Assembly (NCBI RefSeq): GCF_029227915.1
Contig: NC_079881.1
Coordinates: 23,661,501-23,725,500 of the forward strand
Direction: 5' to 3'
Length of the DNA stretch: 64,000 bases
Source of the DNA: Hydractinia symbiolongicarpus
Taxonomy: Eukaryota > Cnidaria > Hydrozoa > Anthoathecata > Hydractiniidae
Below are positions 26,037-39,053 of this stretch, in pieces. The position numbers and the translations under genes are program-made. Each line of letters begins with the position of its first letter. Positions within the stretch are counted from its first letter, which is position 1. The notes beneath the pieces are model-generated. The model ran no database searches, had not been told where the DNA came from, and saw only the letters and a list, made by a program, of their open reading frames with translations.

Positions 26037-27953
26037 TTAATAATCGAAGGTAACCTCACGCTCATTAAGCCCATTAGGTTGAAATGAATCTAATTTGTGT
26101 TGCCAAAAGGATTCTTTACGTCTTAACCATGACAAACTTTCGGCATGGTCAATTAACGTAAATGACCAATCTGACATTCCATTATGATCAGGCTGTTCAA
26201 AATGAGAGTGAAAGGAAAGCTGTATAACAGGCTTCCCTGAACTGAATTTCCGGTGGCTGCATTTATAGTTGTTAAAACGCACTCTAAACTTAGTGCTGGT
26301 ACTACCAACATACTGTACGCCACATTTTCTACACTGTGCCAAATAAACAACGTTATCAGAATTACAGTTCATTTTCTTACCTTGAATTTTAAAAGAAAAA
26401 GAAGAAGATCTATTTGTGAAAGAATTTGTTTCTTCCACATAATCACAAACACCGCAACGTTTGCTACCACACTTTTGACTCCCCCCACATACCTTTTCCT
26501 TCACAGGCAATTTTGCCCTAACCAGCAAGTCCTTAAGGTTTTTCCCTCTCCTAAAACCAACTATTGGGGGTGCAGCAAAGACGTCACGGTGTTCTTGATT
26601 AGGCGTAAGAAGAAGATGAATGTCCTGCAGAATATTTTTAACCTTAGAAAATGCAGGGTGATACGTGAGATTGAACACAAGTTTTTTAGAAGTGTTTTTA
26701 TTCCTCTCCCTGTCAACTAATTCATCTCTCTTAAACTTCCTTGCTCTCAGTATCTGTTCTCGAACCAACTTATCACTATATCCTCTTTTATGAAGCCAGG
26801 CCTCTAGTTCGTTGCATCTTTTGTCGAAAAATTTCCCTTCAGAACAGATTCTGTTGAGACGAAGAGCCTGACTGTAAGGAATAGCCTTTTTTGAGTGAAA
26901 TACGTGGCAGGACGTAGCATGCAGATACTGATGTGTATCTGTTGGTTTAGTGTAGAGGTCAGTGATAAGTTGATTACCCTCCTTTATAACCTTAACATCT
27001 AAAAAATTAACACTTTGTTTAGAATATTCTGCCGTAAACTTAATGGTTGGGTGACAGCTATTAAGTTGCTCTAGGAAATCTTTAAGTGCATTTTCACCAT
27101 GCTGCCAAATCAAAAAAATATCATCTATGTATCTCCACCACACTAACGGATTAAGTGCTTGCGACCTCAAAAACCTTTCTTCTAAAATACCCATAAACAG
27201 AACCGCATAAGGCGGGGCCATTTTCGTACCTATTGCAGTACCCTGTTTTTGTCGAAAAAAACGCCCATCATGTTCAAAAACATTATTCTTGAGGACGCAT
27301 TCAGTTAAATCAACTAAAGTGTCTGTGGAAATAGCTTTATCCTCGCGAGCCTCTAGAGCTTCCCTGATAGCTGCCAATCCATCTTCATGAGGAATATTGG
27401 GATAAAGACCAACTACGTCAACAGTGCATAAAAGGAAATCAGCAGGTAATGCAGGTAAATCTCGTAGTTTTTTAAGAAAATCATTAGTATCTTTAATGTA
27501 TGATCTAACTTTCTTAGAAAGGAGTTGCAAATAGTGGTCTAAAAATGAAGATATATTTTCTGTAAAAAACCCACAATTTGATATAACAGGCCTGCCAGGA
27601 ACGTTTTGAAGTCGTTTGTGTATCTTAGGGAGAAGATAGAATCGTCCTGGCCTAGGGTTTTTAACCAAAAAATAATCCATTGTCTCCTTATTTACATCAC
27701 CCCTAAGTTTGACTGTTTGTAAACAACTCATCACAGTGTGAACAAGGGGGCTGATAACATCATCTTCAATTTCCTCATAAACCTCAGCATTATCAAGCTG
27801 CAGGGCTGCTTCCCTAAGATAGTCCTCCCTATCCCAAACCACTACTGCAGAGCCTTTATCAGCCTCCTTGATAACAATGGACCCGTCATTTCTTAGGGTT
27901 TTTATAGCTGCTCTTTCTTCCCTCGTAAGATTTGAGTAGTTAATTTCTGTAAT
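26037..27953 (-). CDS. PLE reverse transcriptase with GIY-YIG endonuclease (C-terminal part)
   Basis: The frame is open on the minus strand from just after a TAG (27954-27956) to its stop at 26037. It begins with the conserved PLE DKG motif (ADKGSAVVVW, codons at about 27832-27863). Numbered from the GTG at 27842: LPKIHK at 71-76, motif A TVDVVGLYPNIP at 140-151, motif B GTAIGTKMAPPYA at 201-213, the catalytic YIDD at 238-241, and VNFLDV at 278-283. A cysteine-rich linker CGGSQKCGSKRCGVC lies at 452-466. The GIY-YIG domain has VVYL and QYVGST at 498-515, the conserved Arg region at 520-524, and the catalytic Glu in RRKESFW at about 577. The product would nick target DNA and prime reverse transcription. 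There is no proper start codon in this frame: it is the rest of the protein begun in the upstream frame, separated by a frameshift. RT and nuclease catalytic residues look intact. Confidence 0.93.
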   Translation of the reverse strand: MTEINYSNLTREERAAIKTLRNDGSIVIKEADKGSAVVVWDREDYLREAALQLDNAEVYEEIEDDVISPLVHTVMSCLQTVKLRGDVNKETMDYFLVKNPRPGRFYLLPKIHKRLQNVPGRPVISNCGFFTENISSFLDHYLQLLSKKVRSYIKDTNDFLKKLRDLPALPADFLLCTVDVVGLYPNIPHEDGLAAIREALEAREDKAISTDTLVDLTECVLKNNVFEHDGRFFRQKQGTAIGTKMAPPYAVLFMGILEERFLRSQALNPLVWWRYIDDIFLIWQHGENALKDFLEQLNSCHPTIKFTAEYSKQSVNFLDVKVIKEGNQLITDLYTKPTDTHQYLHATSCHVFHSKKAIPYSQALRLNRICSEGKFFDKRCNELEAWLHKRGYSDKLVREQILRARKFKRDELVDRERNKNTSKKLVFNLTYHPAFSKVKNILQDIHLLLTPNQEHRDVFAAPPIVGFRRGKNLKDLLVRAKLPVKEKVCGGSQKCGSKRCGVCDYVEETNSFTNRSSSFSFKIQGKKMNCNSDNVVYLAQCRKCGVQYVGSTSTKFRVRFNNYKCSHRKFSSGKPVIQLSFHSHFEQPDHNGMSDWSFTLIDHAESLSWLRRKESFWQHKLDSFQPNGLNEREVTFDY

Positions 27954-28977
27954 CTAAGGCTAAGATCTCTTCTTCAAGTCTACTAAGGTACAGTTCAATT
28001 GAGACATCTTTTCCCTTTGGGTTAAATTTCGACTTAGGACGAAACGGATTGAAAACAGAGCTCCCTTCCTCGTTCCTAAAATGCCATAATAAACGCAACC
28101 TGCGACCAAATACCTCTAATTCCTCTTTAAGACGTGCTCTATCAAAATGATGTGGGGTGGGAACGAATTTAAGACCCTTAGAAAGAAGAGAGATTTCAGC
28201 CTTTGACAATGTCCTACCAGAAAGGTTTACTACATTGGAACTTACAAATTTACCTACATATCTATCATTTAAAATATCACATTTACTGTCGTTACTCACA
28301 GGATATGAGATAAAAGAAGTAGAAGACTTGTTGTCATCTGATAATCCTAGATTTTCGCAATTACCCGAGTTAGCTGGGCTAGCCGCGGGCTCTTCAAGAC
28401 CTAAGGATATTAAAGTAACAAGCGTAGGAATATCAGATGACACACCCTCCGCATACTTAAGCAAATCCTCTTTAAAATTATTATGTAAATAAAAATGTTC
28501 ATTTAACATGGAAGTTGCTGACACCTTCTTCTTTTCATTATCGCCACACATTTTCCCTATCTTCTTCTTCTTTCCTTTCCGACATTTCAACTCTTCTCTC
28601 TCCAAATAAACTATTAGCTCCACCAACCATTCTTTAAACCGATCCTCGTCTATCTCTTTCTCGATCTGAGATATCCTCAACCAAAATCTTTCTTCAAACG
28701 AGATTAAATGTTCGTATATTCCCATTATTAAAGTTTCCAAGAACTGGGATTTTGTTGAGTTTAGGGTATCCTCCCATATAACAGAAAGTTCATGATATGA
28801 AAATGAAATAAAAGGTGTCTTGCTGATGTTTAGTCCACCAGGATAAAGTTTAAACGACTTACAGGTTTCTAAAAAGGCGATATGTGAGAAGTACGTAATA
28901 CTTTTGACTGCATCGCGAAAGCAAGAATTGATGCCGCATTTTTCATCAAGATCTGTAACTTGCGGTAGATTTGGCAT
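27940..28977 (-). CDS. PLE N-terminal region, frameshifted from the RT part
   Basis: A 345-residue frame starts with ATG at 28977, ten bases inside the pseudo-LTR edge. It has no recognised catalytic domain: an N-terminal region rich in predicted helices, a basic stretch (about residues 133-152, GKKKKIGK) that could be a nuclear signal, a low-complexity Ser/Asn region, and a segment at about 257-302 (LLSKGLKFVPTP, then RRLRLLWHF) that matches the conserved N-terminal block of PLE proteins just before the RT core. It ends at TAA (27940-27942). The RT frame is already open there and continues with the expected PLE sequence (NLTREER, then DKG), so a one- or two-base indel within about 27930-27955 split a single protein of roughly 980 residues. 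Programmed frameshifting is possible but not expected for PLEs. Confidence 0.85.
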   Translation of the reverse strand: MPNLPQVTDLDEKCGINSCFRDAVKSITYFSHIAFLETCKSFKLYPGGLNISKTPFISFSYHELSVIWEDTLNSTKSQFLETLIMGIYEHLISFEERFWLRISQIEKEIDEDRFKEWLVELIVYLEREELKCRKGKKKKIGKMCGDNEKKKVSATSMLNEHFYLHNNFKEDLLKYAEGVSSDIPTLVTLISLGLEEPAASPANSGNCENLGLSDDNKSSTSFISYPVSNDSKCDILNDRYVGKFVSSNVVNLSGRTLSKAEISLLSKGLKFVPTPHHFDRARLKEELEVFGRRLRLLWHFRNEEGSSVFNPFRPKSKFNPKGKDVSIELYLSRLEEEILALDYRN

Positions 28978-28986
28978 AATTTATAT

Positions 28987-29657
28987 AAAAATGTATAAGC
29001 CAATGCATGTGATGTGTATATAATATATAAAAGAAAGAAAAAACACATGTATTAGGACAAAATATATTTCGGCTAACAAGCCTTCATCAGTTGTAAAATA
29101 TAAAATCAAGTTACATCTTTTATGTAAAATTGGGCAAATATAATACGCTTGAGCGATTAACAGCAAAAGCATTGCTATATAAATACGTTTAGAATAACAT
29201 AAACAGTTTTAAATCCTGTGGGTATAAATTGCTAAAGGAGAAGTATTTGCATATGTACATAGTTAAAATTACGGATGTTTTAAACAATTAAAAATGATTA
29301 TGTACAGAATTTTTACAATAAAAAATCTATTGACAATTAAAAATGTGGTAAATAAGCAAAAGAACAAGTAAACCGATCATTGCTTAAATTAATGACACTG
29401 TGACGTAGCTGGGAGAAAGAAAATAAATAAATCAACGAGTAAGAGATAGATATTAAGACATACTTACGAAAACGTAAAACAGTCCCTACCCATTCCAGCT
29501 GGACAGAATGTGCAGAGTACACATTGAAGTTTTAAAGTACAGCTGATATCCCAGGAATGGATGAATGGGAGACCGTAACTTAGACTTTATCAGCAAGCAA
29601 TTATCCGGCACATAGAACCGGGTTGTATAGAAATCATTAGAATATGAAACCTCACAA

Positions 29658-29658
<1 letters not shown>
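28987..29658 (-). repeat. PLE pseudo-LTR, upstream copy
   Basis: Direct repeat of 24681-25352 with equal length. It directly precedes the ATG of the PLE reading frame, so it presumably holds the promoter. Its outer edge at 29658 joins the inverted copy without spacer. Confidence 0.93.
29046..29101 (-). ncRNA. hammerhead-like core in PLE pseudo-LTR (upstream)
   Basis: Same sequence as the downstream copy, offset 4306 bp: GTC at 29056-29058, CTGATGA at 29084-29090. Stem I is weak, as in the other copy. Confidence 0.6.
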
Positions 29659-30991
<1,333 letters not shown>

Positions 30992-31236
30992 TAATAGCAT
31001 CATTTGGTCGCAAAGTCCAAAAATGAAGCATTTGGTAGACAATACATATTTCTAAAAATTTACGTCACTTATAAGTAAATAATTTCGCGCATCACCTCAA
31101 AAACTTTCATTTTGCATGGGGTACGTAAAGGTCTTACCGAGATTAAAAAATACATTGTCATGTCCACCAAATAACGTTGCCTTTCCTAAGAGGCTCATTT
31201 GGTAGACACGACCATATATATTATCACTTATAGCAT

Positions 31237-31262
31237 CATTTGGTAGACATGTCTACCAAATG
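31237..31262. repeat. perfect 26-bp palindrome of the end motif
   Basis: CATTTGGTAGACA is followed directly by its exact reverse complement with no spacer. It is the end motif of the surrounding element in head-to-head arrangement, which suggests a dimeric binding site. Confidence 0.9.
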
Positions 31263-31269
31263 CCTCTAT

Positions 31270-33560
31270 AGTAGTAAATGTATATATTTTGCATAAGTTG
31301 TGTCAAATTTAAAAAACAGACTTTTTATGTCAACCAGGCTTTTTATTGCACATGTCAGCACTTTTTGCATTTTGTCGGCTACCTCATTTAACTTAACAAG
31401 ATTTAGGTGTTTTACTGTCAAAATTTTAAAACCGTTGCAAGGTTACTATTTAATTAATTAGTTAATTAATTAACTAACTTTTTTTTATTTATGTTTTTGT
31501 AAATTCATCTATTTTTGTAGAAAGCTCCCTAAATTGAAACACAGGGAACTTATAACAAATATGCGTAATTCAAGCTTGATACGTTTTTGTACATTTATTT
31601 TAGTCCAAACATGTTCTTTTATGATGTTTCTTGCTAATAATAACATTCTTCTATAGTAAGAAATTTTTGTTATTTTTAAAATTGTGTTTGTGTTTTACTT
31701 TAGAGAGCAAGTTTATTCTTGTAGCTAATGAAAAGAGGCGTGGAAAGGGGTCAGCTTAAAGATGAATATTAAGGAATTCCATGATAATTCACCGGCTCTT
31801 TTACTTATCCATCCAGAAAAATACATTTTTTTTGAGTTCTCAAAATTCTCGAGCAAACATAACTAACTGCTTGACCTTTCAGCCTTATCGTGTGAATATG
31901 AATCAAATTATCATAATAAAATCACATTTGAACACCTTTAAGCCATTTTTAGCATTTTTTGTTACTAAGAAAGAATTGTAATCTGAAGAAGCATATTAAT
32001 ACCATTTTAAAAAAATTGAAACATGAGGAATTACAGCGTGTTTTTTTGTGTTTGCTTGTGGAGTTACTTTTTTAACTTTTGGAGCAAAAAGAAATTTCAA
32101 TTTTGCTGGTATAAGTAATAGAATACAAATGTCTCATTATTTTGTATTGTAGCAATAACAAGAGGAATTTGCAATTATTCTTTATTAGTGACTAAATTTA
32201 AAAACTTACTCGGCAAAAACTGACTAAATTAAAAAATTTAGTCGGCAAAAAGTGACTTTTTATTTTTGCCGACTAATGTTTTTCCAACTTTTTTGTTCCT
32301 GATAAAGTACCCTTGGTTGAACCTTTATCGTAATAATGTTCTTAGTGGAAAATATTTCACTCTTTCAAAATAAAATGGAAATGTTAAAATGTTTTTCTTT
32401 GTGTTTGTAAGCCATCAGCCGAATTAAGCTTGTGGAATCAGCGCCAAAAGATTGTAAAACTTCATAGTAATCCCTAAGATTAGCAAAGATCACTGGTGCA
32501 AAAGTTCCACTAATTAGAGGTATCCTCGTTTTAGAAAGTATATTATTTTCAGGACATTTTTTTGTTAAATCATTAAGTTCCCAACTCTACCTCAAACCTC
32601 ATTTTAAAGTGAATAAAAGGGTAGGCCACGATGAGGGACATAAGCTACAAACTAAGGTATTTGGTATAGTAGCTGTGAAATAACTTCATGCTTGTGTTGA
32701 GATGAATTGAAATTTCATCTTTAGTTCCATTGATTAGATAGATTAAAAATTAGTTGGGTATATTATAAATAGATTTAAAAAATGTGTCCGCTAAATAAAA
32801 ACAAACTTGAAGAAGTCCATTTGGTGAATGAAATGGACGGATAATAGTGTGCTCTTTTACAAAATTTTCTTTGAGACGTTGACCGGAGTTTCGCTGGCGT
32901 AACCAAGTCTATCCGTTAAAAAAGCGCCCGGCTTTTGTAGTGTCCGGTAATTAGAAAGAAGCTACAATCAGTAAAGAAAATGCGGTACTTTATTGTCAAA
33001 AATCTAAACGGTAAGTTTTTGCAGGGCCAATTTTTAAGGGACTTTATTTTCACGGATAAAATTCACCGGAATGAAAAAATTAACTTTTTGATAATTTCAA
33101 TATTTGAGTTCGTCATTGTGAGCAAAGGTTGTTCAACTTAATACAAACCGAAAATTTAGAAGTAAACCCATCGACGAGTTTACAAATCGAAATGATCACA
33201 GCTTTGTCAGGATAAAAATAGATATGTAACCATGAGCAAGAAAAATAAAAATATAGCTACATATACCTAAAATCGTGTCAAGAATAAGATTATACCATAA
33301 CTCTGTTGAGAAGAATAACATATTTTTACAATGAAATGTGACTGTTGTGTAACAGGGATATTCTCATAAAATGTTTAGGGAATAATTTTTACTGGGATCC
33401 AGAATAGCATTTGAAAAGGGGATTTGCCGGAAACTACATGCGGAAATTAATGCTTATAAGAACAAACTACGAATACTTGATAGTAGGAAGGCAAAGATGA
33501 AGTAAAACTATCTATATAAATAAACTACAATTTATCCTTTAAATTAAGTCACGGTGGTTT
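31270..33560. other. AT-rich DNA, no gene seen
   Basis: Short open frames only, with no recognisable protein similarity. It contains the hairpins described separately, plus a palindromic TTAATTAATTAGTTAATTAA-type stretch near 31450. Confidence 0.6.
32238..32276. repeat. 14-bp perfect inverted repeat with 11-nt loop
   Basis: TTAGTCGGCAAAAA (32238-32251) and TTTTTGCCGACTAA (32263-32276). Another GCAAAAACTGACTAAA-like copy lies just upstream. The downstream run of T would suit a terminator only in a bacterial setting; here it may be a transposon remnant. Confidence 0.85.
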
Positions 33561-33616
33561 TAGAACCACCCTTCCTTATTTTTCACGGTCCATCACGTTT
33601 TTATGTAAGACCCCTT

Positions 33617-34220
33617 TTACGTGACGTCACGCTCGGTTGAGTCCTCACTTCTTTCAAGCTCCTGAAACGCAATGCATATAGCAATTCTCTTTGCCGGTGG
33701 GCTGCAACTCTTTGGGGTCGCACTTTTCAAAGCTTTGGCAACTGCACGCGATTCTTTTGTTCGGCGGTATAATAAATAGTTTCGATTTGATACTTTTAAA
33801 ATATAAATGGCAGTGTCCGCAAACACGGCTTGTGATTTTGTCCTTGTTACTTCATCTAATGCATCAATTTTGCGTTTCCGTTCATTTTAGTACTTTTTTG
33901 GCGTTGTCGGTTTAACTTTAGTTCTCCCAGCTTCTTCTTCAAGCTGTCAATGTTTCCTTTACGTGTTTTTGTTCCACTTTAAGCATTTTTGGTCAACTGA
34001 TTGAGTTCTCTCTTCTGATACAATACAACCAACATCTCATTTTCTATGTTAATTTGATTGTTCAGCTTTTTTTGTTTTGTTCGGACGAAGTTTTTTCTGC
34101 CAACCTATAATTCTCTCCCTCATCAATTGTGAAAGTTTCCTTAACTTTAGAAGCGGGAGAAGAGGTGGGAGCCGGAACCGGAGTTTTTGATAAATCCGCT
34201 GCACTTAAAAAAGCAAAGAA
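33617..34220 (-). pseudogene. decayed coding region, unknown protein
   Basis: On the minus strand, protein-like segments follow one another in shifting frames. A Pro/Ser/Thr-rich piece followed by an acidic piece (KVKETFTIDEGENYRLAEK) lies at about 34090-34190. A Leu/Lys/Glu-rich coiled-coil-like piece (MLVVLYQKRELNQL) lies at about 33990-34050, and another (IDSLKKKLGELKLN) at about 33910-33950. A final piece of about 80 residues (from NERKRKIDALDE to ERSEDSTERD) ends at 33617. At least three stops or frameshifts interrupt it. A splice-acceptor-like pyrimidine tract ending in AG precedes the first piece (about 34200-34215). I do not recognise the family; it could be a remnant transposon protein or a dead host exon set. 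Base composition is richer in G and C than the surroundings, which supports a coding past. Confidence 0.35.
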
Positions 34221-34229
34221 AAGAGGTCC

Positions 34230-35095
34230 AAATAATATTATTATTCTTATGAAAGATTGTTAATTTAATTCATTGTGAATACAAATGAAATTCGCTTACT
34301 TTTCTTTGAAGAGTGTTTCCAAGGCGATAGAATAGTGCCTTTTATAGGCTAAGCAGCATTTCTTTCATGCCTCCATGTTTTAATTAGAGCAATGACTTGA
34401 AATATCAGCTCAGGGAAAGATTCCTTTCTCATGTTTTGCCACACACTTTACAATAACAACGTGTTTGTTTTGACAAGCAAATCTGCCTGTATACGCTGTG
34501 GAAAATGAAGGCAAATGAAGTCGCCATTTTTACTCCCGAATAAACAGTATGTTCAAAGCCAAAACTATACTGAAATGCATGTTTACAAACGTTCGAATTC
34601 TAAACTAAAACACTAATTATTACTATTCCCTATCGACCCCTTATTTACCGTCACGCTACGTCATGAAAAAACGGGAAGATCTATCTACCCGCTAGCATGA
34701 AGTAATTATTAAATGGCCCAAAACAGTATCTTAATGTCCACGATATTGCAATTTTTCTCAAGTTCGTTTTTCTTTTTCTTTTTGGCGCTTCCATTTCGCA
34801 GCTGCACATGATACAACAAATAATAAATTTTTTATAAATAGTTGATTTGCGAATTTTACAAGTTTCTCCACATGAGAACCTTGTAAAATTTGTTTGTTTT
34901 CCTGTTCATTTGTTTCATTTTACGGTTAAAAATAATCTAAGATCAGTTAATTGCACTACTGTAGGCTGTCAAATTCTAACCTCGACCCCAGAGCCTGTTG
35001 TCTTCTTTTATATCTGGAAAGCTAGATAAACCATCCCGATGATAACGATAATTTTGTAAGCTCAGATTAACCAAAAAAACATTACATTGTCTTTG
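34230..35095. other. AT-rich DNA, no gene seen
   Basis: No open frame longer than about 60 codons and no recognised repeat in this stretch. Confidence 0.5.
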
Positions 35096-36119
35096 TCAGG
35101 AAACTTAGACCACGTTTATACGCATACAGGACAAAATCTCTTCCCGGGATGGAACTCGTCCCGGCGTGAAACGAAAAGTGTTTACACGTGAGCCTCAACG
35201 AGGGATGAAATCAGCATATTTTCATCTCGGGATGAGTAATCACATCCCGGGATGAAACATTAATTTTGCTAACTTTGCGTATGATAATTTGAAGTGATAT
35301 TTTTTAATTTGTGAGTAGAAAGGTCAAACGAGAAACCTAGAACGATGGCGCCTGAGAGAAGTAGTGTAATATTGTTGATCACAAATATATCAACAATTTT
35401 AACTATAACATCCCTTCTGTTACAGTTGCATCTTATATATTAATTCCCTTGCGTGACTAAAACTGTGAGTCCACGACACGGAAATCACGGGTCACTTTCT
35501 TATGACGTGGCTGTACGCTAAAATTTAACTAAAAAGATTAGGGATGTACTTCATAGAAATCGCACATAAGGTGTAAATATATAACCCGCTGCTAATAACG
35601 ATATAAATATATATACCCTTATGCCAAAAAACTCTATGTTAGCATATATATATAGGTATCGCTACATATGACACGGTATTAGATATTCACAAAGCATACG
35701 GACTGTTAAATGAAGTTCCTAGCATAAAACGGAAATTGTGTTTACGAAAAAGATGGCTGTTCTTTTTGAGTATTCTCTACTCTTTCATTCAAAATAAATC
35801 TTTAAAAAAACATTTGAAGAAGAGCATGGTTTTATAAATTAATCATAGAAAGGTTCTGTAAGGTTTTTTCATGTTTTATTTTCAGTTTTGATTATATTAT
35901 TGTTGCCAGACATGTTTTATAGCTAGCATCATAAAAAGCCAACCACCACCAACAGCTAGCTAGGAATATATATATATATATGTAGCCATGTTCTTTATAC
36001 CTAGCTATGTCTCCAGTTTATATTTAAGTGACTAGCTATTAGCTGCTGTAGCTAGCTAATGCTAGCTTTAAACTAAAGATTCCCAGTATATATATTCCCA
36101 CAAAACACATCAAACGTTA

Positions 36120-37860
36120 TTAACCCTGAAAATTTTAAACATTTTCCTGGTTTTTTTTTGGTTTGCGAAGTTCTTATCCTCCAAATATTCTAAAAATAAA
36201 GTTCAGAAATTACTTATTTTTAAAATGTAAGTTTAATTTGTTTCAAATTGTGGTTTTGACATTTTCATGTAAGAATTTGTGGGCAAAAACCTTAATCAGC
36301 ATGCTAAAAGAACTGACTTTTCTCAATTTAGAATTACTAAACACAACCATTTTCTTACATTTAGTGTAAACTTTTGTGCGTATGGCTTATATTTAATACA
36401 CCAAAAGAGCTACTTTGTTGATTTCAATTTTATACTCTTTGTAAGCTATTTTTTTTCTTCTTTTTGACATTTTGAATTAACTTATTGTTGTAGAAGGCAT
36501 ATAATATAAATTTTGCAAATTTCTGTTTTACCACTCAATTTTTACATTTTATAAGTTATTTGGAACAGAATGTTATGAAATAGACCAAAATACCTGATCT
36601 TAGTTGTTTTTAATTTACAGGCTGTGTCTGTGAAACTTTAAGGGGAACATTTGGTGGAAGACAATGGCATGACATATACTGATAGAACTGATTTTTGTTG
36701 TGTTAGATGTTATATCTGAACCTTTTTGACATTTTATGTTAATTTTGCGAGGAAGGACCATATATATATACACAGAAGAAGAATTTAATTTTACACCTTG
36801 CAAGCTTTGTTTTTCTATATTTTGTATAAATTCTTACTGGGGAGGACTCCGTGTAATATATCGAAATGACTGATCCTTCTCGATTTAAATTTGATGTGTT
36901 CTAAATCGTATATAGTTTTGGAAATTTTGTGTAAGATTTAATGGGTAAGGGCTAGATGCAATATGTCAAAAAAACTTTTTTTGTTGAATCAGAAGCACTC
37001 CCTACAACCATTCTTTTTTTTACAGTTTGTGAAGCTTTTGTGAGGAAAGAGTGTATGCAATATTATCGAAATAACTGATTTTTGTTGCAAACTGTTTTTC
37101 TTTGGCATTTTGGATTAAAATATTGTTTTAGAGGGCATATGCAGTAGATATATGTACCGAAATAATTAAATTTTGCAAACTTTGATTTTGTTGTTACGTC
37201 TCATTTTTTACATTTTGATTAAACTTTTGTGGGAGACCGTCGGTATGCGAAGGACCAAAATAAGAGATTTTAGTATTATTTAGAATTTGTATTTTGTGTT
37301 GCAAAATTGGTGCAAAAATTGACATAAAATGAACTTATATACAGATTGATTGCTGTTGTTTAACATGACTCATTATGACTTATATATATATTTTATGAAA
37401 ATTTGTGACAGAATACTATGTGAGATTTGAAATTTTGTTTACTTTATTGATGGTAAAACAGCATGCAAATTGCTAAAAGGACTTTATTAATTTTAGGTTT
37501 AAACACCGTTTTTTTGTTGAAATTAAAGTTTAATGTCTAAAGTTTGGTGAGGAAGGACCGTATGCAATATATCAAATAATGTTTTATTGCATTATAATTT
37601 ATCCTTGCAAATCCCTTTTTAACACCTTAAATAAAAATTTCTACTTAGGCAAAATTTATTGTTTATTTTTCACATTTTGTGTCAACCTTTGGCAGGGTTT
37701 GCAATAAACTAACTGATTTTAACATATACAATGAGAGAGATTTGTGTTTGACATTGATCAGCTTTTTTGTATATATCTGGCGTTTTGAGTGATTTAAATT
37801 TTATGGGTGAGATGTATGTTGAAATGTTTTAAAAAACTTTTTTCCGAATAATTTTCGCAT
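36120..37860 (+). repeat. degenerate minisatellite, about 105-bp unit
   Basis: Diverged units repeat the pattern TTTACATTTTGTGTAAACTT, then a G-rich GGAAGGACCGTATGCAATAT block, then TCGAAATAACTGATTTT. Examples begin near 36811, 36918, 37018, 37107 and 37210. Internal tandem repeats before a hairpin-CTAG end are typical of Helentron/DINE-type non-autonomous elements. Confidence 0.7.
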
Positions 37861-38034
37861 TTTTTGGATGGTCAGAGCAATTAATTTTAGTAGATTTAGA
37901 TTGTAAATGTGACATATATACTGCAGTTGTTAAACACCTTTAATTTTTTTGTTCATTTATATAATAATGCAGATGTGAGATGCGCACTGCTGTATTGTTT
38001 GTTTTTTGATGGACGTATATCTGTTACATAAATT

Positions 38035-38074
38035 AAATGAGAATACAGTGGATTCTTCCACGGGAAACAGCTAG
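38035..38074 (+). mobile_element. Helitron/Helentron-like 3' end
   Basis: Hairpin GTGGA-TTCT-TCCAC (38048-38061), a 9-nt spacer, CTAG (38071-38074), then T. It ends the minisatellite-bearing element inside the hAT-like element; the start of that element is not clear (somewhere in 35.3-36.1 kb). Reverse complement of 21590-21630 with a few changes. Confidence 0.55.
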
Positions 38075-38666
38075 TATAGTATTATTAATACAACTAGCAG
38101 AGTAATATAGAAACAATGTAATTCTTCTGAGGGAAGCTGTTTGGTAGAAACAAAGCATTGACTAGATGTCGACGAGCAAGATTGAGGTTGGTGGCTCGCC
38201 GTTGGCCGTGTAATCCTCACTATTTTCAATCGGCAAAGTTTCCTCCACTTCATTTTCCTTTGCGTCGCTATCAATCAGTACACTCTTTATTTTTTTTTAA
38301 CATTTCCTATAAAAAATCAATAATTACCAATTTAAACAGACACCATCATTTTAGCATACAGCAGGCATAACATTAAAATGGCGTGCATTTTTAAAACACT
38401 TTCTCGTACAAACACATGAGAACCATAATTAATGCTGGAATAATATTTGAACTCGTATAAATTTAGGATGGAATTTCGTTATTTCATATATAAATTAACG
38501 AAGAAAGTTACAACCAACCTCTTCATAATTTTTTCCAAATGCTTTCTTTACTTCTTTGCGTCGATTGTCACAAAAAGAATGATCGGATTCATTTTATAGT
38601 TCTTATATTTAAAATGATTTTCAAAAAGTGTGAAAAGTGTACATTCAGCATTCTCATCCCGGAATG

Positions 38667-38964
38667 AAAAGAATTATTGTGTTTACACTTATTTTTTTTC
38701 TTAATCTCATCCCGAGACACGATTTTACCCTGTCTTTAGGATAGGGATGAAATTTAACGTGATGATCTCATCCCGGGATAAAATTTTATTCCGCTTTAAA
38801 CATGTGAACATTGTGAAAAGAATTATTGTGTTTACACTTGTTTTTTTTCTTAATCTCATCCCGAGACACGATTTTACCCTGTCTTTAGGATAGGGATGAA
38901 ATTTAACGTGATGATCTCATCCCGGGATAAAATTTTATTCCGCTTTAAACATGTAAACATTGTG
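38667..38964. repeat. 149-bp tandem duplication in the hAT-like right end
   Basis: GAATTATTGTGTTTACACTT starts at 38671 and again at 38820, and the two units are nearly identical. Each contains two Cs-then-Gs palindromic blocks of the CATCCCGGGATG family. Confidence 0.9.
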
Positions 38965-39053
38965 AGGACTTTCAGTAGACACAGAGATGAACTCATCCGC
39001 GTACGAAACTCATCCTGGGATGAAATTTAACGTGTGAGCGGCCTCTCAGGAAA

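Larger units (their letters stand above)
35104..39045. mobile_element. hAT-like non-autonomous element with 8-bp target duplication
   Basis: TCAGGAAA occurs at 35096-35103 and 39046-39053 immediately outside two related inverted ends: CTTAGACCACGTTTATACGC on the left, and GAGGCCGCTCACACGTT as the reverse complement of the right. Both subterminal regions are rich in the palindrome CATCCCGGGATG or its variants (35142, 35241, about 38655, 38770, 38919, 39010). An 8-bp duplication is typical of hAT elements. No transposase is seen. Its interior carries a separate minisatellite-bearing element ending at 38074. A 149-bp tandem duplication lies near the right end. Confidence 0.65.

Noticed and set aside
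26253-26720. 155-codon plus-strand frame inside the PLE
   Set aside because: Antisense shadow of the reverse transcriptase/GIY-YIG frame.
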